A stretch of 64,000 bases of DNA, taken from NCBI RefSeq assembly GCF_000373105.1, contig NZ_KB890469.1:170653-234652 (forward strand), read 5' to 3'. How positions within the stretch are numbered: position 1 is the stretch's first letter; each line of letters begins with the position of its first letter. Source of the DNA: Neolewinella persica DSM 23188. Its GTDB lineage: Bacteria; Bacteroidota; Bacteroidia; Chitinophagales; Saprospiraceae. Below are positions 37,155 through 46,093 of the stretch, in pieces. Below the pieces are notes generated by a model that had not been told where the DNA came from, did not search any database, and worked only from the letters and a program-made list of their open reading frames with translations. Made by a program: the position numbers and the translations under genes.

Positions 37155-38912
37155 ATGACAAGATTTCTAACCCTTCTATGTTGCCTTTTACTTACCACCT
37201 GCGCAGCCCAGCCACAGCTACCGTCGGGCCAAAGTCTGCTCCACCCAGTTCCGCCCGCCCGACTTAATTTTGCGAAGGAAGGTTTCGGTGGTGTGAAAGC
37301 TTACCAAAACAAGGAAGGGCAAACCGTTATGCGGCTGACCACGACGACCCGGCCCGATAATATCTACAATCTTTCACGCTCCATCCCCCTGAAAAACGGG
37401 ACCTTGAAGGCTGGCCGGGTGCTGCTCCTGTCCTTCGAGGCCAAGACCGAGCAAGCCAGCCTGGAAACGGGAGAAGGTAAACTATTATGTCTATTACGCC
37501 AAAGCGAAAGCCACAAAGACAACCTAAGCCATACCGTGAGTATCGGGAGTGATTGGCGGACGTATAACTTTCCCTATACGCTCACAGAAAACGTAGCGTC
37601 CGATAAACTCATCCTTAATCTCCAGTTCGGCTATCCGACGCAGGAGGTTTTGGTTCGAAAGGCTGATCTTACGTTGTACCCGGTGGGTACTCGGGCGGAA
37701 GACCTGCCCCGCACCAAAATAACCTACGCTGGCCGGGAAACGGATGCCCCCTGGCGCGACGAAGCCGCCCGCAGGATAGAACGACACCGCAAAGGAAGTT
37801 TCAGCCTTCAATTCGTTGATGCCCAAGGCAACCCAATATCCGATATGCCAACCCAGGTCAATCTTAAGCGCCACCATTTCGGTTGGGGCGCTGCGGTCAA
37901 TGCACAGGCGATCGTCAAGGATCCCAAACGGATGGATCGTATTGCTCAGATGTTCAATACCATTGTATTCGAAAATGACCTGAAGATTAAACGATGGCGT
38001 AACGAAGAGTATCGGAATAACACGCTGTCCATAATGGACAGTCTTGCGGCCAGAAACGTTGCGGTGAAGGGACACGTATTGATTTGGCCTGGCTTCCAGT
38101 ATCTCCCCCCAGTAATCCGGGAGAATAGGGGTAACCCCAATCAGGTAACTAAGCTGATGGATCGGCATGTGGAGGATATTCTTCGGCGAACAGCTGGGAA
38201 GGTTAGTCGCTGGGACGTAGTTAACGAGGCCTACTCCAATCGGGACCTCCAGAAAATCACCGGCTCGGAAGAAATCCTGTACAACGGGTTCCGAAAGTTG
38301 GCAGGCCGGGACAGCACTGTTGGCCGATTTACCAACGAATTTGGGATAATCAGTAGAGGAGGACACGATTTGGAAAAACAGCAATGGTACTACGACTACA
38401 TCAAAAGAGTAGATGAGCAGACAGATGGACTGGTGGATGGAATCGGTATCCAATGCCATATGGGGTCTGACCTTACCCCACCAGAACGGGTGCTTGAACT
38501 GCTGAACTATTACGGTGAGTTGAATAAGCAAATATCCATCTCTGAATTTACTATCGACCTGGATGACCCGGAGCTCCGGTTTGATTATACCCGAGACTTT
38601 CTGACCATTGCCTTTAGTCACCCTTCGGTAAGTGAGTTCCTCTTTTGGGGATACTACGGCGGCACGCATCCGAAAGCTTCCATCTTCACCCCCGACTGGA
38701 AACTTGGAGATATGGGGTTGGCTTTCCAGTCATTGGTCCACCAGCAATGGACAACCGAGGTGAGGGGCGATACGGATACTGGCGGTCGGATTCAGGGACG
38801 TGGCTTTTATGGCGACTACGAATATCAGTTCACGATAAATGGCCAAAAGAGGGTGGGGCACTTTAGTCTGGAATCCGGGGCTGCCGCAGTATTGACACTG
38901 ATGGTGGAATAG
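37155..38912 (+). CDS. GH10 endo-beta-1,4-xylanase, lipoprotein
   Basis: A 585-residue secreted xylanase. The signal MTRFLTLLCCLLLTTC ends in a lipobox Cys at 16. Residues about 35-180 form a beta-rich, CBM4/9-like carbohydrate-binding region. The GH10 barrel follows, with RHHFGWGAAVNAQ, VKGHVLIW, acid/base Glu 358 in WDVVNEAY and nucleophile Glu 464 in ISEFTIDL. GH10 enzymes cut internal xylan bonds and tolerate side chains. Presence in a sulfatase- and fucosidase-bearing PUL suggests a decorated xylan or xylose-containing sulfated polysaccharide. As a likely surface lipoprotein it would make the oligosaccharides imported by SusCD. Confidence 0.93.
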   Translation: MTRFLTLLCCLLLTTCAAQPQLPSGQSLLHPVPPARLNFAKEGFGGVKAYQNKEGQTVMRLTTTTRPDNIYNLSRSIPLKNGTLKAGRVLLLSFEAKTEQASLETGEGKLLCLLRQSESHKDNLSHTVSIGSDWRTYNFPYTLTENVASDKLILNLQFGYPTQEVLVRKADLTLYPVGTRAEDLPRTKITYAGRETDAPWRDEAARRIERHRKGSFSLQFVDAQGNPISDMPTQVNLKRHHFGWGAAVNAQAIVKDPKRMDRIAQMFNTIVFENDLKIKRWRNEEYRNNTLSIMDSLAARNVAVKGHVLIWPGFQYLPPVIRENRGNPNQVTKLMDRHVEDILRRTAGKVSRWDVVNEAYSNRDLQKITGSEEILYNGFRKLAGRDSTVGRFTNEFGIISRGGHDLEKQQWYYDYIKRVDEQTDGLVDGIGIQCHMGSDLTPPERVLELLNYYGELNKQISISEFTIDLDDPELRFDYTRDFLTIAFSHPSVSEFLFWGYYGGTHPKASIFTPDWKLGDMGLAFQSLVHQQWTTEVRGDTDTGGRIQGRGFYGDYEYQFTINGQKRVGHFSLESGAAAVLTLMVE

Positions 38913-38945
38913 TCCGAGGCGTCCCATTGCCCCGTTAACCTCCCT

Positions 38946-38963
38946 TGCACCTGCGGCCTCGCC
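38946..38963 (-). repeat. Dispersed GC-rich repeat after the GH10 gene
   Basis: Reverse-strand copy with one mismatch, 33 bp after the xylanase stop. Confidence 0.85.
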
Positions 38964-39116
38964 CAAAAGCTATAATTTTTCCTAAAAAGACCTTGATGTT
39001 AGTGTTTATGCGGTGTTTAGACGCAAAACATACCCTTTCAAACGCTGAGTGGACCTATAGTTAGGGCTATTGAACGTGCTTTGTGGTAACGAAATCAGAT
39101 AACAAAATAACCGATC

Positions 39117-39470
39117 ATGCCTTACTTAAAATCAACTCTTCTCCTTCTCCTTACCGTCTGCTGCCTGGGGACGGGCTTTGGCCAAAAAAGCAATAAAGTG
39201 GAAAAGATGGCCATGGAGAAAACAGAAAAACTCAACCAGGCGATCATTGCCGGAGATGCGGAAGAAGCACTTACGGCAGCCCAAGCCAAAGAAATCACCG
39301 CCCTGTACGTACAGATGACCAAAGATGTACGCGCTGTGAAAAAGGCCGGAGGTGCAGCCGATGCCATCAAGGCAGAACAAAAAACGATCCGTAAGGCCGT
39401 CAGCCAGAAAATAAATAAGGAGATCCTGACAAAAGACCAGCGTGCAGCCAAGCGCAAAGAGAAAGAATAA
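39117..39470 (+). CDS. Small secreted helical protein, unknown function
   Basis: A 117-residue protein with a clear signal peptide (about 1-22, LLLLLTVCCLGTGFGQ). The mature part is almost entirely charged helix rich in Lys, Ala and Glu, without Cys apart from the signal. It resembles Spy/CpxP-like or LTXXQ-type periplasmic helical proteins in composition (KEILTKDQRAAKRKEKE end), but the family is not certain. It lies alone between the PUL and the T9SS protein genes. Confidence 0.65.
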   Translation: MPYLKSTLLLLLTVCCLGTGFGQKSNKVEKMAMEKTEKLNQAIIAGDAEEALTAAQAKEITALYVQMTKDVRAVKKAGGAADAIKAEQKTIRKAVSQKINKEILTKDQRAAKRKEKE

Positions 39471-39517
39471 GCGAACGGCTACTTCTGGAGACTTCCAAAG
39501 TCGCATCAGGGAATCAT

Positions 39518-39582
39518 GCCGGGTCGAGCGACTGTGTCGCTAGTCGTCCTTAGACCATTGCGACTCAGTCGCACAACCCGGC
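39518..39582. terminator. Long stem-loop, possible terminator
   Basis: Two 23-base arms (39518-39540 and 39560-39582) pair at 20 of 23 positions around a 19-base loop. The arms carry GCCGGGT and ACCCGGC ends. It lies 48 bp after the small helical-protein gene. No T-run follows. Confidence 0.5.
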
Positions 39583-39683
39583 CACCCAGAATTCTGACGC
39601 ACTCCAATATTTCTTTTCTTCCTCAAATCATTATCAATGCTGTTTCGGTCCTGGGATCGATTTAAGCTACTAATTGCTAAATC

Positions 39684-41747
39684 ATGCGTAAACATCTACT
39701 TCTTACTTTTGCTGTTCTGCTTTTTTCCTGTTCCCTTTTCGCTCAGGCTACGATTACCTGGGATGGTGGCGGTGCTACCACTGACTGGAATGATATGTTG
39801 AATTGGGATGGCGACGTCGTCCCTACTGCCGTTGATAAGGCGGTGTTCAATACCAACGTTACTGTGACCGGTACCGCTCCCGCGGCACTCGTACAACTCC
39901 AATTGGCCAGTGGCGCCCAGGTCATTTTCGATCTTGACCTGACGGTGGGAGACGGCACTACGGCTGGAAATACCATCGAACTATTTTCCGGAGCCCGCCT
40001 CGTCATCGAAAACGGCCGGAGCTTTAACCTGCTGCCCGAGGCCAACAGTAATGGCTTCCAAATAGGAAGTGGTGCCACCGGTGCCACCGTGAACGTTAAA
40101 GGAACCGCCTCAATGACGATCACAGGCGGAAAGCATGGTGTAAATATCGCTAATGCCACGGCCTCGTTCGTGCAACGGGGCACTACTATGATCATCAATT
40201 CCACGGGGAACGGCATCCGCCTAACGGACGGAGAATTTATTAATTCAGGAGGGCTGATGATCACCGGAGCCGCACTCAACGGTATTGACAATGCTGCAAA
40301 TTTCACCAATTTTCGCAGCAGCACTACTGTGCTGACGATAACTAACGCTGTAGGTAGTGGGATCAAGAATAAGGCAACGGGCATATTTATCAACGATAAA
40401 GAAATTATCATTACCGGAGGAGGCGTAACCAGCGATGGCATAAACACCGAAGGTGCTTTTACCAATATGGAGAACTCCGACATCACCACTTCCGGAATGG
40501 ACGACGACGGTATCGAAGTGGTAGCGGGCACCTTCGATAACGATGGGGCCATCACTACAATGGCAAAGACGGGGGCAACCAGCGCCAACAATGCCCTGGC
40601 GATTACCGGCGGTATTCTTACCAATACGAGTAATAATTCGCTTAATGCGGACGGTGGAGACACAGGCCGTGCAATTGGTATTGCAGCAGCAGGGTCCTTG
40701 TTAAACACTGGTACAGTCACCCTTACGGGAGGTGACGATGGTAACCGGATCAACTCAGGTGGTGATGTTACAAATGATATTGGAGGAACGATTGACCTGA
40801 CCGACGGAAGAATCAATACCTCCGGAACGCTGACTAACAACGGCCTCATCATATCTACCCGGGGCGCTGCGGGCATCTTCAATACAGGAACTGCCACTAA
40901 CAACGCATATTTCACTTACGGTGGCGGTAATTTTGCAAGTGGCTCTGGAACTTTTGATGACCAGGGAATTGACCTGGATAAAGGTAGTAGCTGGCGTATC
41001 GACGTGATGAACGGTTGTTCGGTAAAGCTGGCTAACGTACCTTATGAGTACGAAGAAGGCAGTACTTCCGTAGGCACTTCCGCAGCAGATGGTACGTTGA
41101 CTTTTGACGACATGACTTTCAGTGCGGCTGACATTAACATCAAGCCGGTTGGCCTCAGCTTCCCTACTGGCCTGAAAGTCCGCCTGCAAAACGCTACCTG
41201 TAACCCCGCCCTTCCCATTGAGCTTTCCGCGCTGGAAGCAGTCGCTATGCCTAAGTCGATTATGGTGAAGTGGACCACCGCCACGGAAATTGACAACGAC
41301 TACATCGCCGTTGAACGCAGTATCGCCGGCGCCGTCTTTACCGAGATCGGCCGCGTAGCCGGTTATGGTACCCGCAGGTTTGCCGCCGATTACGAGTTGG
41401 AAGATGCTTATCCCGTATCCGGTACCAACTACTACCGCCTGCGTCAGGTTGACCAGGATGGAACCACCACTTACAGCCACGTCGTGAGTGCTGATTTTGC
41501 GGGCGCGAACGCAGGTGCAATGAAAGTTTTCCCAACCGTGGTCTCTGCTGGGGGGCAACTCAACGTTGACCTCAGGGAGATGTCTTTTGCGGTCCTGGTC
41601 CTTGCCGATGCACACGGACGCCAGGTTAGTACCTATCAGCTTGAAGGCGGAGTAGTAGCCAGCCTGCCAATCCCTAATCTCCAACCGGGAATGTATTACC
41701 TCCGTAACAGTGGCAACGCAGTCACCACAAGATTTATCATTCAGTAG
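39684..41747 (+). CDS. T9SS-secreted beta-helix protein
   Basis: A 687-residue secreted protein. The signal peptide (1-20) is followed by a WDGGGATTDWNDMLNW motif, then Asn/Gly/Thr-rich repeats such as NNGLIISTRGAAGIFNTGT that would form a right-handed parallel beta-helix (about 60-440). A fibronectin-like linker (VKWTTATEIDNDYIAVERS) precedes the type A T9SS sorting domain (about 610-687, ending TTRFIIQ). Such proteins are exported through the outer membrane and anchored to surface sugars. Function (adhesin or glycan binding) is unknown. A dispersed repeat lies at 41502 in the linker before the sorting domain. Confidence 0.85.
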   Translation: MRKHLLLTFAVLLFSCSLFAQATITWDGGGATTDWNDMLNWDGDVVPTAVDKAVFNTNVTVTGTAPAALVQLQLASGAQVIFDLDLTVGDGTTAGNTIELFSGARLVIENGRSFNLLPEANSNGFQIGSGATGATVNVKGTASMTITGGKHGVNIANATASFVQRGTTMIINSTGNGIRLTDGEFINSGGLMITGAALNGIDNAANFTNFRSSTTVLTITNAVGSGIKNKATGIFINDKEIIITGGGVTSDGINTEGAFTNMENSDITTSGMDDDGIEVVAGTFDNDGAITTMAKTGATSANNALAITGGILTNTSNNSLNADGGDTGRAIGIAAAGSLLNTGTVTLTGGDDGNRINSGGDVTNDIGGTIDLTDGRINTSGTLTNNGLIISTRGAAGIFNTGTATNNAYFTYGGGNFASGSGTFDDQGIDLDKGSSWRIDVMNGCSVKLANVPYEYEEGSTSVGTSAADGTLTFDDMTFSAADINIKPVGLSFPTGLKVRLQNATCNPALPIELSALEAVAMPKSIMVKWTTATEIDNDYIAVERSIAGAVFTEIGRVAGYGTRRFAADYELEDAYPVSGTNYYRLRQVDQDGTTTYSHVVSADFAGANAGAMKVFPTVVSAGGQLNVDLREMSFAVLVLADAHGRQVSTYQLEGGVVASLPIPNLQPGMYYLRNSGNAVTTRFIIQ
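41502..41519 (+). repeat. Dispersed GC-rich repeat inside a T9SS protein gene
   Basis: Two mismatches. It encodes GANAGA at the junction of the linker and the sorting domain. Confidence 0.75.
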
Positions 41748-41848
41748 GATGTTGCCTAAGTGTTTTTCGTCATTAAAACTGATGTTCCGGGAGGAATAAG
41801 GATAATCCAATTCCTCCCGGCTTTTTTGTCGCTACTAAAAAATCTATA

Positions 41849-43531
41849 ATGAAGTATTTTTCCTTTTTACTTGGCTGTCTTTTTCTTTCCTGTTCCCTCT
41901 CCGCCCAGTACATCTGGGATGGTGGTGGCGACGGTACTTCCTGGAATGATGCCTTGAACTGGGACCGCGATGAGGTGCCCGCCACCGATTCGATGGTCGT
42001 CTTCTCAGTAGATGCTACGGTAACAGGAACAGCTCCTAATAATCCAGTCAGCGTTCGTATCAACAGTCAGGCCAACGTGATTCTGGATATGGATCTGACG
42101 GTCGGCAATGGTAATACTGCTGAGCACGCCATAACCTTTGGCGACACTTGTAGTCTTGTCATAGGTGCCTCCGGTACCATGCGTACAATCGTCGCGAACA
42201 CTACAAATAATAAACACGGGATGGTCATTTTTGGCGGCTCGGAAATGGTGAACATCACGGTCAGTGAAGGATCGACCTTTGAGTTGGTATCCGGAGTGAG
42301 CGGTATCAACCTGGCTAACGCTAATTCTACCATAACGAACAATGGCAGCATCATTCTCCGGGAAGGATTAAAGGATGGAGTCCGTGTAGTTGGCACCTTC
42401 ATCAATAACGGTACCGTTACCGGTGACGCACTGGAGCGCGACCTCTTCAATGTGAAGGATGGGGGAGTACTCAACAACTCCTCTACCGGAATGATCATTT
42501 CTGATCAGCCTGGAGACGACGGCATCGACTTGATTACTGGAGCTTCGTTCCTCAACGACGGAACCCTGATGTTGACGGCTAAAGACAATGCTTCTTCCGG
42601 CAACAATGCTATTGTCGTAGGTAATCCTACTTCCGCTGCTAATTTCGTCAATAACAGTACCAGCGTCGTTCTTAACGGAGGTGGGGGAGACGGAGACCTG
42701 TCTGGGCGGACACTGTCCATTGATACCCTAGGTCTTATGACTAATAACGGCGTAATTACCATTAGTGGAGGAGCTGAAGGTTCCCGGCTGTATGTAAAAG
42801 GGAACGCAACAAATGCTGTGAACGGAACCATTGACCTTACGGATGGCCGCTTCAATGTTAGTACGGCAGGCACTTTTACGAATAACGGTTTAGTCAAAAC
42901 AACCAGAGAGGGCTCCGGTGGTTTCGTAACCGGGGTAGCAGTCAATAATGCTTTCTTCGATTACACCAGGAGTAACCAGTTCGCTGCTGGATCAATGGGA
43001 ATCATCGTCGATATGGGCTTTAGCCTTAATAACAATGACGTGCGTGTCAACGCAATGGGGGCCTGCACCGTGGACCTGGTCAACGCGCCCTACGAATGGT
43101 TCCTCAATGGAATGTCTTATGCTACGGCCTCCGATACCGGGGCTTTTACCTTCGCGCCAATGTCGTTGATCGCGGATTCAGTAATGCTTACTACAACCAT
43201 CCCTGGCGTGGAGATCAAGGTGGTCAATGTTTGCCAGGAGGCGGTGCAGACAAACGGAGTCTTCAGCCCCGCAGTGCGGGCAGTAGACTTGCGCGCGTAC
43301 CCGAACCCGATTCGGCGGGACGAAGCGATTAAGCTTGATCTGAGTGGCTTCCGTACCGAATCCATTTCCTTTCGGGTGGTCAATGCCTTTGGGCAGAACT
43401 ACGGAACCTACCAATTGATCGGAGGCGGCACCGCCACATTGTCTCCCGCTGGATGGAGCCCCGGTACTTACCTTATTTCTTCGGTCAGTACTAAACGGAG
43501 GTTCGTGGCAAGAGTGGTGGTTTTAGAATAA
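41849..43531 (+). CDS. T9SS-secreted beta-helix protein, paralogue of the preceding gene
   Basis: A 560-residue protein with signal peptide (1-19) and the same opening motif as its neighbour (WDGGGDGTSWNDALNWDRD). Glycine- and Asn-rich beta-helix repeats fill about 50-400, for example NGTIDLTDGRFNVSTAGTFT. The sorting domain begins at RAYPNPIRRDE (about 480) and ends VVVLE. It lacks the fibronectin-like linker seen in the paralogue. The two genes are 101 bp apart on the same strand and probably arose by duplication. Surface location is inferred from the sorting domain. Confidence 0.85.
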   Translation: MKYFSFLLGCLFLSCSLSAQYIWDGGGDGTSWNDALNWDRDEVPATDSMVVFSVDATVTGTAPNNPVSVRINSQANVILDMDLTVGNGNTAEHAITFGDTCSLVIGASGTMRTIVANTTNNKHGMVIFGGSEMVNITVSEGSTFELVSGVSGINLANANSTITNNGSIILREGLKDGVRVVGTFINNGTVTGDALERDLFNVKDGGVLNNSSTGMIISDQPGDDGIDLITGASFLNDGTLMLTAKDNASSGNNAIVVGNPTSAANFVNNSTSVVLNGGGGDGDLSGRTLSIDTLGLMTNNGVITISGGAEGSRLYVKGNATNAVNGTIDLTDGRFNVSTAGTFTNNGLVKTTREGSGGFVTGVAVNNAFFDYTRSNQFAAGSMGIIVDMGFSLNNNDVRVNAMGACTVDLVNAPYEWFLNGMSYATASDTGAFTFAPMSLIADSVMLTTTIPGVEIKVVNVCQEAVQTNGVFSPAVRAVDLRAYPNPIRRDEAIKLDLSGFRTESISFRVVNAFGQNYGTYQLIGGGTATLSPAGWSPGTYLISSVSTKRRFVARVVVLE

Positions 43532-43560
43532 CTATTTGCTGTCTCTAAAATATGCCCGGT

Positions 43561-45750
43561 ATGAAAATTTTCACCTTGTTGTCGGTATGGTTAATGCTTT
43601 CATTAACCCTAACGGCTCAGACAAGTTATTACGTCAATCAACAAACTGGAGATGACGGTAATAGCGGTACTTCTGTATCTACTCCCTTCGCCTCAATTGA
43701 TCCCGTATTCAAGGGGAGTAATGCCCTGGTTTCACCCGGAGATGTCGTTTACCTGATGGGGGAGTTTACCAATGAGAGTTACAACGGGAACTATGTATTC
43801 GATTACGGCGGTACGCCCTGTGATCCTACGGATGATAATATCAATGATCCACACATCTGGTTGTCGGAGAATACCATAAATATCAGCAATGTCCACGGTA
43901 CACCGGGAAATTATATCACCATCCGGCCTTACGATGGTAGTACCATTTTAAAAGGAGACGGGAGTAATATTTTCCGGGTTAGAAATTGTTCTTATCTGAG
44001 GATTGAAGACTTTGAAATTCGGGGAGAAGCTTTTAATATTTCGCTTCAGGAGGCGTTTGCCTTGCAGTTTCTATTTGTTGATCCTAACTTATATCCTGAT
44101 CCTGATTTTTCCAATCTCAGCCGTACTCAGGTTTCCCGTTACGTTGACCTTTGTTTATCGGAAGCCCAAGTGGAGGCCCTTACTTTTCCGGGAGCCGCTA
44201 CTTATCCCAATGGTGTTCCTCGACCGAGTTATGTTGACACCCGGGGAATGTATTTAACGGACGTCCACCACGTTGACATCATTGGTAATAACATCCAAAG
44301 GATGCCTGGAGGAGGGATGCGTGTGGCTAGAGGTGAATACGTCAACATTATCGATAATGAGGTGGCATATAATTCGCTTCGATCCTACACCGGCACCCAT
44401 GGTATGGTCGTTACCCTGGCCCAATCCGCCATTTCTGCCGGATCGGACCCGAATGATGACGACACCTATCGTATCAAAATTTTACGAAACAGGGTGCATC
44501 ATAACTACAACGAGATATACTCCTACGATGCCAAAAAGACTGCTATCACCGCTCGAATCGATGAGGGTAAGGGCATCTCCCTGCAAAGAAATGAGGCAAG
44601 TAGCTGGAATAACTCCGGCTCCCGCTTCCTGGTGGCCAACAACCTCAGCTACTGGAACGGGTTCAGCGGCGTGCACACCAATCAGGGTAAGCACATGGAT
44701 TTCATAAATAACACCTGCTACCTCAATTCCTATACGAATACGGAAACCTACGTGAATCCGCCGATAGGTGTTGGCTACGATCCTTTTTCCGGTTATGATC
44801 CTTATGCCGGGTACGCCCCCAGTGGTGGGAACATCGGCATCAGCGCACAGAACAGCGAAGACATCGTAATCAAGAACAATATCTCCGTGATTGATGGAGA
44901 CCTGGAACGGTTTGCAATTTCAACCGATGCGACCAACGGGATTGATGATGACGGCAACCCACTGGTAGTGGAAAACAACCTGATATTTATCAATGATGCT
45001 GGCCAACTCGGTAACTTCCGGGAAGACTCGGACATTACGGCAATTGATGAAAGGACCATCATTGCTGACCCGCAATTTACTGATGCGCTCGCGGAAGATT
45101 TCTCCTTGCTGGCAGGTTCTCCGGCAATTGGACACGCTGACCCGGCGGTGGCTCCGGCTGCTGATTTTAGTGAATTTCCAAGGGATGGCGCTCCAGACGC
45201 AGGAGCTTTTGAGGCCGTAACTTCCTTCCCTGTAGACTTGGTCTCCTTTACGGCTCGCCGACACGGAAAACTGGCCGCGTTGCTCAACTGGACGACAATG
45301 AATGAGCGGGATAACGACTACTTCTCCGTAGAACGTTCCTCCGATGGAAACACCTGGTTGGAAATCGGTCAGGTCATGTCACGGGGAAATCAAGGTAGCG
45401 TGAACGGCTATGCGTTGACCGACGACAACCCGGGAAATGGACTAAACTATTATCGGCTGCGACAATTCGATTTAAATGGATCGTTCTCCCTGTCCGGTGT
45501 ACAGGTCGTAAACTTTGTTGATGAGAACAATCTATTGGTATATCCCAATCCTGCGCAAAATTGGTTCGAGGTGATTGCTGTGGAAGATATGGAAAATGTC
45601 CGTTTATTGAACGCAATGGGGCAGGATGTGACGACCCAAGCGACGATTATTGTCCGGGACGATCGAATCAAGGTCGGAGTAAGCAACCTACCGCGTGGCG
45701 TATACTTTGTTCGCTTGGGAAGTCGATTAACTAAAGTATGGATACAATAA
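43561..45750 (+). CDS. T9SS-secreted parallel beta-helix protein (pectate-lyase-like fold)
   Basis: A 729-residue secreted protein. A signal peptide (1-20) is followed by the YYVNQQTGDDGNSGTSVSTPFAS opening common to right-handed parallel beta-helix (DUF1565/pectate-lyase-like) proteins. Helix turns follow, for example LRIEDFEIRG, VDIIGNNIQRMPGGGMRV and IVIKNNISVIDG. A fibronectin-like linker (LNWTTMNERDNDYFSVERS) and a sorting domain starting LLVYPNPAQ (about 658) end the protein. Polysaccharide lyase or other carbohydrate activity is possible; no catalytic residues can be named. The nearby ATG 43552 is an alternative start. Confidence 0.85.
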   Translation: MKIFTLLSVWLMLSLTLTAQTSYYVNQQTGDDGNSGTSVSTPFASIDPVFKGSNALVSPGDVVYLMGEFTNESYNGNYVFDYGGTPCDPTDDNINDPHIWLSENTINISNVHGTPGNYITIRPYDGSTILKGDGSNIFRVRNCSYLRIEDFEIRGEAFNISLQEAFALQFLFVDPNLYPDPDFSNLSRTQVSRYVDLCLSEAQVEALTFPGAATYPNGVPRPSYVDTRGMYLTDVHHVDIIGNNIQRMPGGGMRVARGEYVNIIDNEVAYNSLRSYTGTHGMVVTLAQSAISAGSDPNDDDTYRIKILRNRVHHNYNEIYSYDAKKTAITARIDEGKGISLQRNEASSWNNSGSRFLVANNLSYWNGFSGVHTNQGKHMDFINNTCYLNSYTNTETYVNPPIGVGYDPFSGYDPYAGYAPSGGNIGISAQNSEDIVIKNNISVIDGDLERFAISTDATNGIDDDGNPLVVENNLIFINDAGQLGNFREDSDITAIDERTIIADPQFTDALAEDFSLLAGSPAIGHADPAVAPAADFSEFPRDGAPDAGAFEAVTSFPVDLVSFTARRHGKLAALLNWTTMNERDNDYFSVERSSDGNTWLEIGQVMSRGNQGSVNGYALTDDNPGNGLNYYRLRQFDLNGSFSLSGVQVVNFVDENNLLVYPNPAQNWFEVIAVEDMENVRLLNAMGQDVTTQATIIVRDDRIKVGVSNLPRGVYFVRLGSRLTKVWIQ

Positions 45751-46093
45751 CTAACATTGCCTGTTACTTGGCTAGTATTGGGCCCCGATAACTATCGGCG
45801 CGCCTGATTAAGCAGAGAGTCCGTAGACAAGTAGCCTAGTAACCGCAACGAGAAAGATTGTGAATTTTTCTTGTAGAAAGGTTGAGAGAACCACATAGTC
45901 GTGACTACTTTTGCAGCGTTGCAGGAATTGAATTTCCGAAGTCAACCTATTCAATTAAGGGAGTAAAGCGATGCTTTCTACATTTTACTGATGTAGTGGT
46001 TCCGCGCTAATTTCTTTAAACCTTTTTAACAAGTGGTGCCAAACCCGGGCACCCTGCCTTTACAAGACACCACGCTTTTAAATCCTATTATAC
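45751..46093. other. Non-coding gap with a probable promoter
   Basis: A TAnnTTTG box occurs at 45906-45913. Otherwise the DNA shows no gene, and a small CGATAACTATCG palindrome lies near 45785. The long leader for the next gene (about 170 nt) might hold regulatory structure. Confidence 0.45.
45906..45913 (+). promoter_or_regulatory. Probable -7 box TACTTTTG
   Basis: Matches TAnnTTTG and is followed by CAGCG, a common context at Bacteroidota start sites. It would serve the T9SS gene at 46094. The -33 element is unclear. Confidence 0.4.

Noticed and set aside
37524-38669. A 381-codon antisense frame
   Set aside because: It lies opposite the GH10 catalytic domain and shows no protein-like pattern.
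39743-41810. Two long antisense frames opposite a T9SS gene
   Set aside because: They are shadows of Gly/Asn/Thr-rich repeats on the coding strand.
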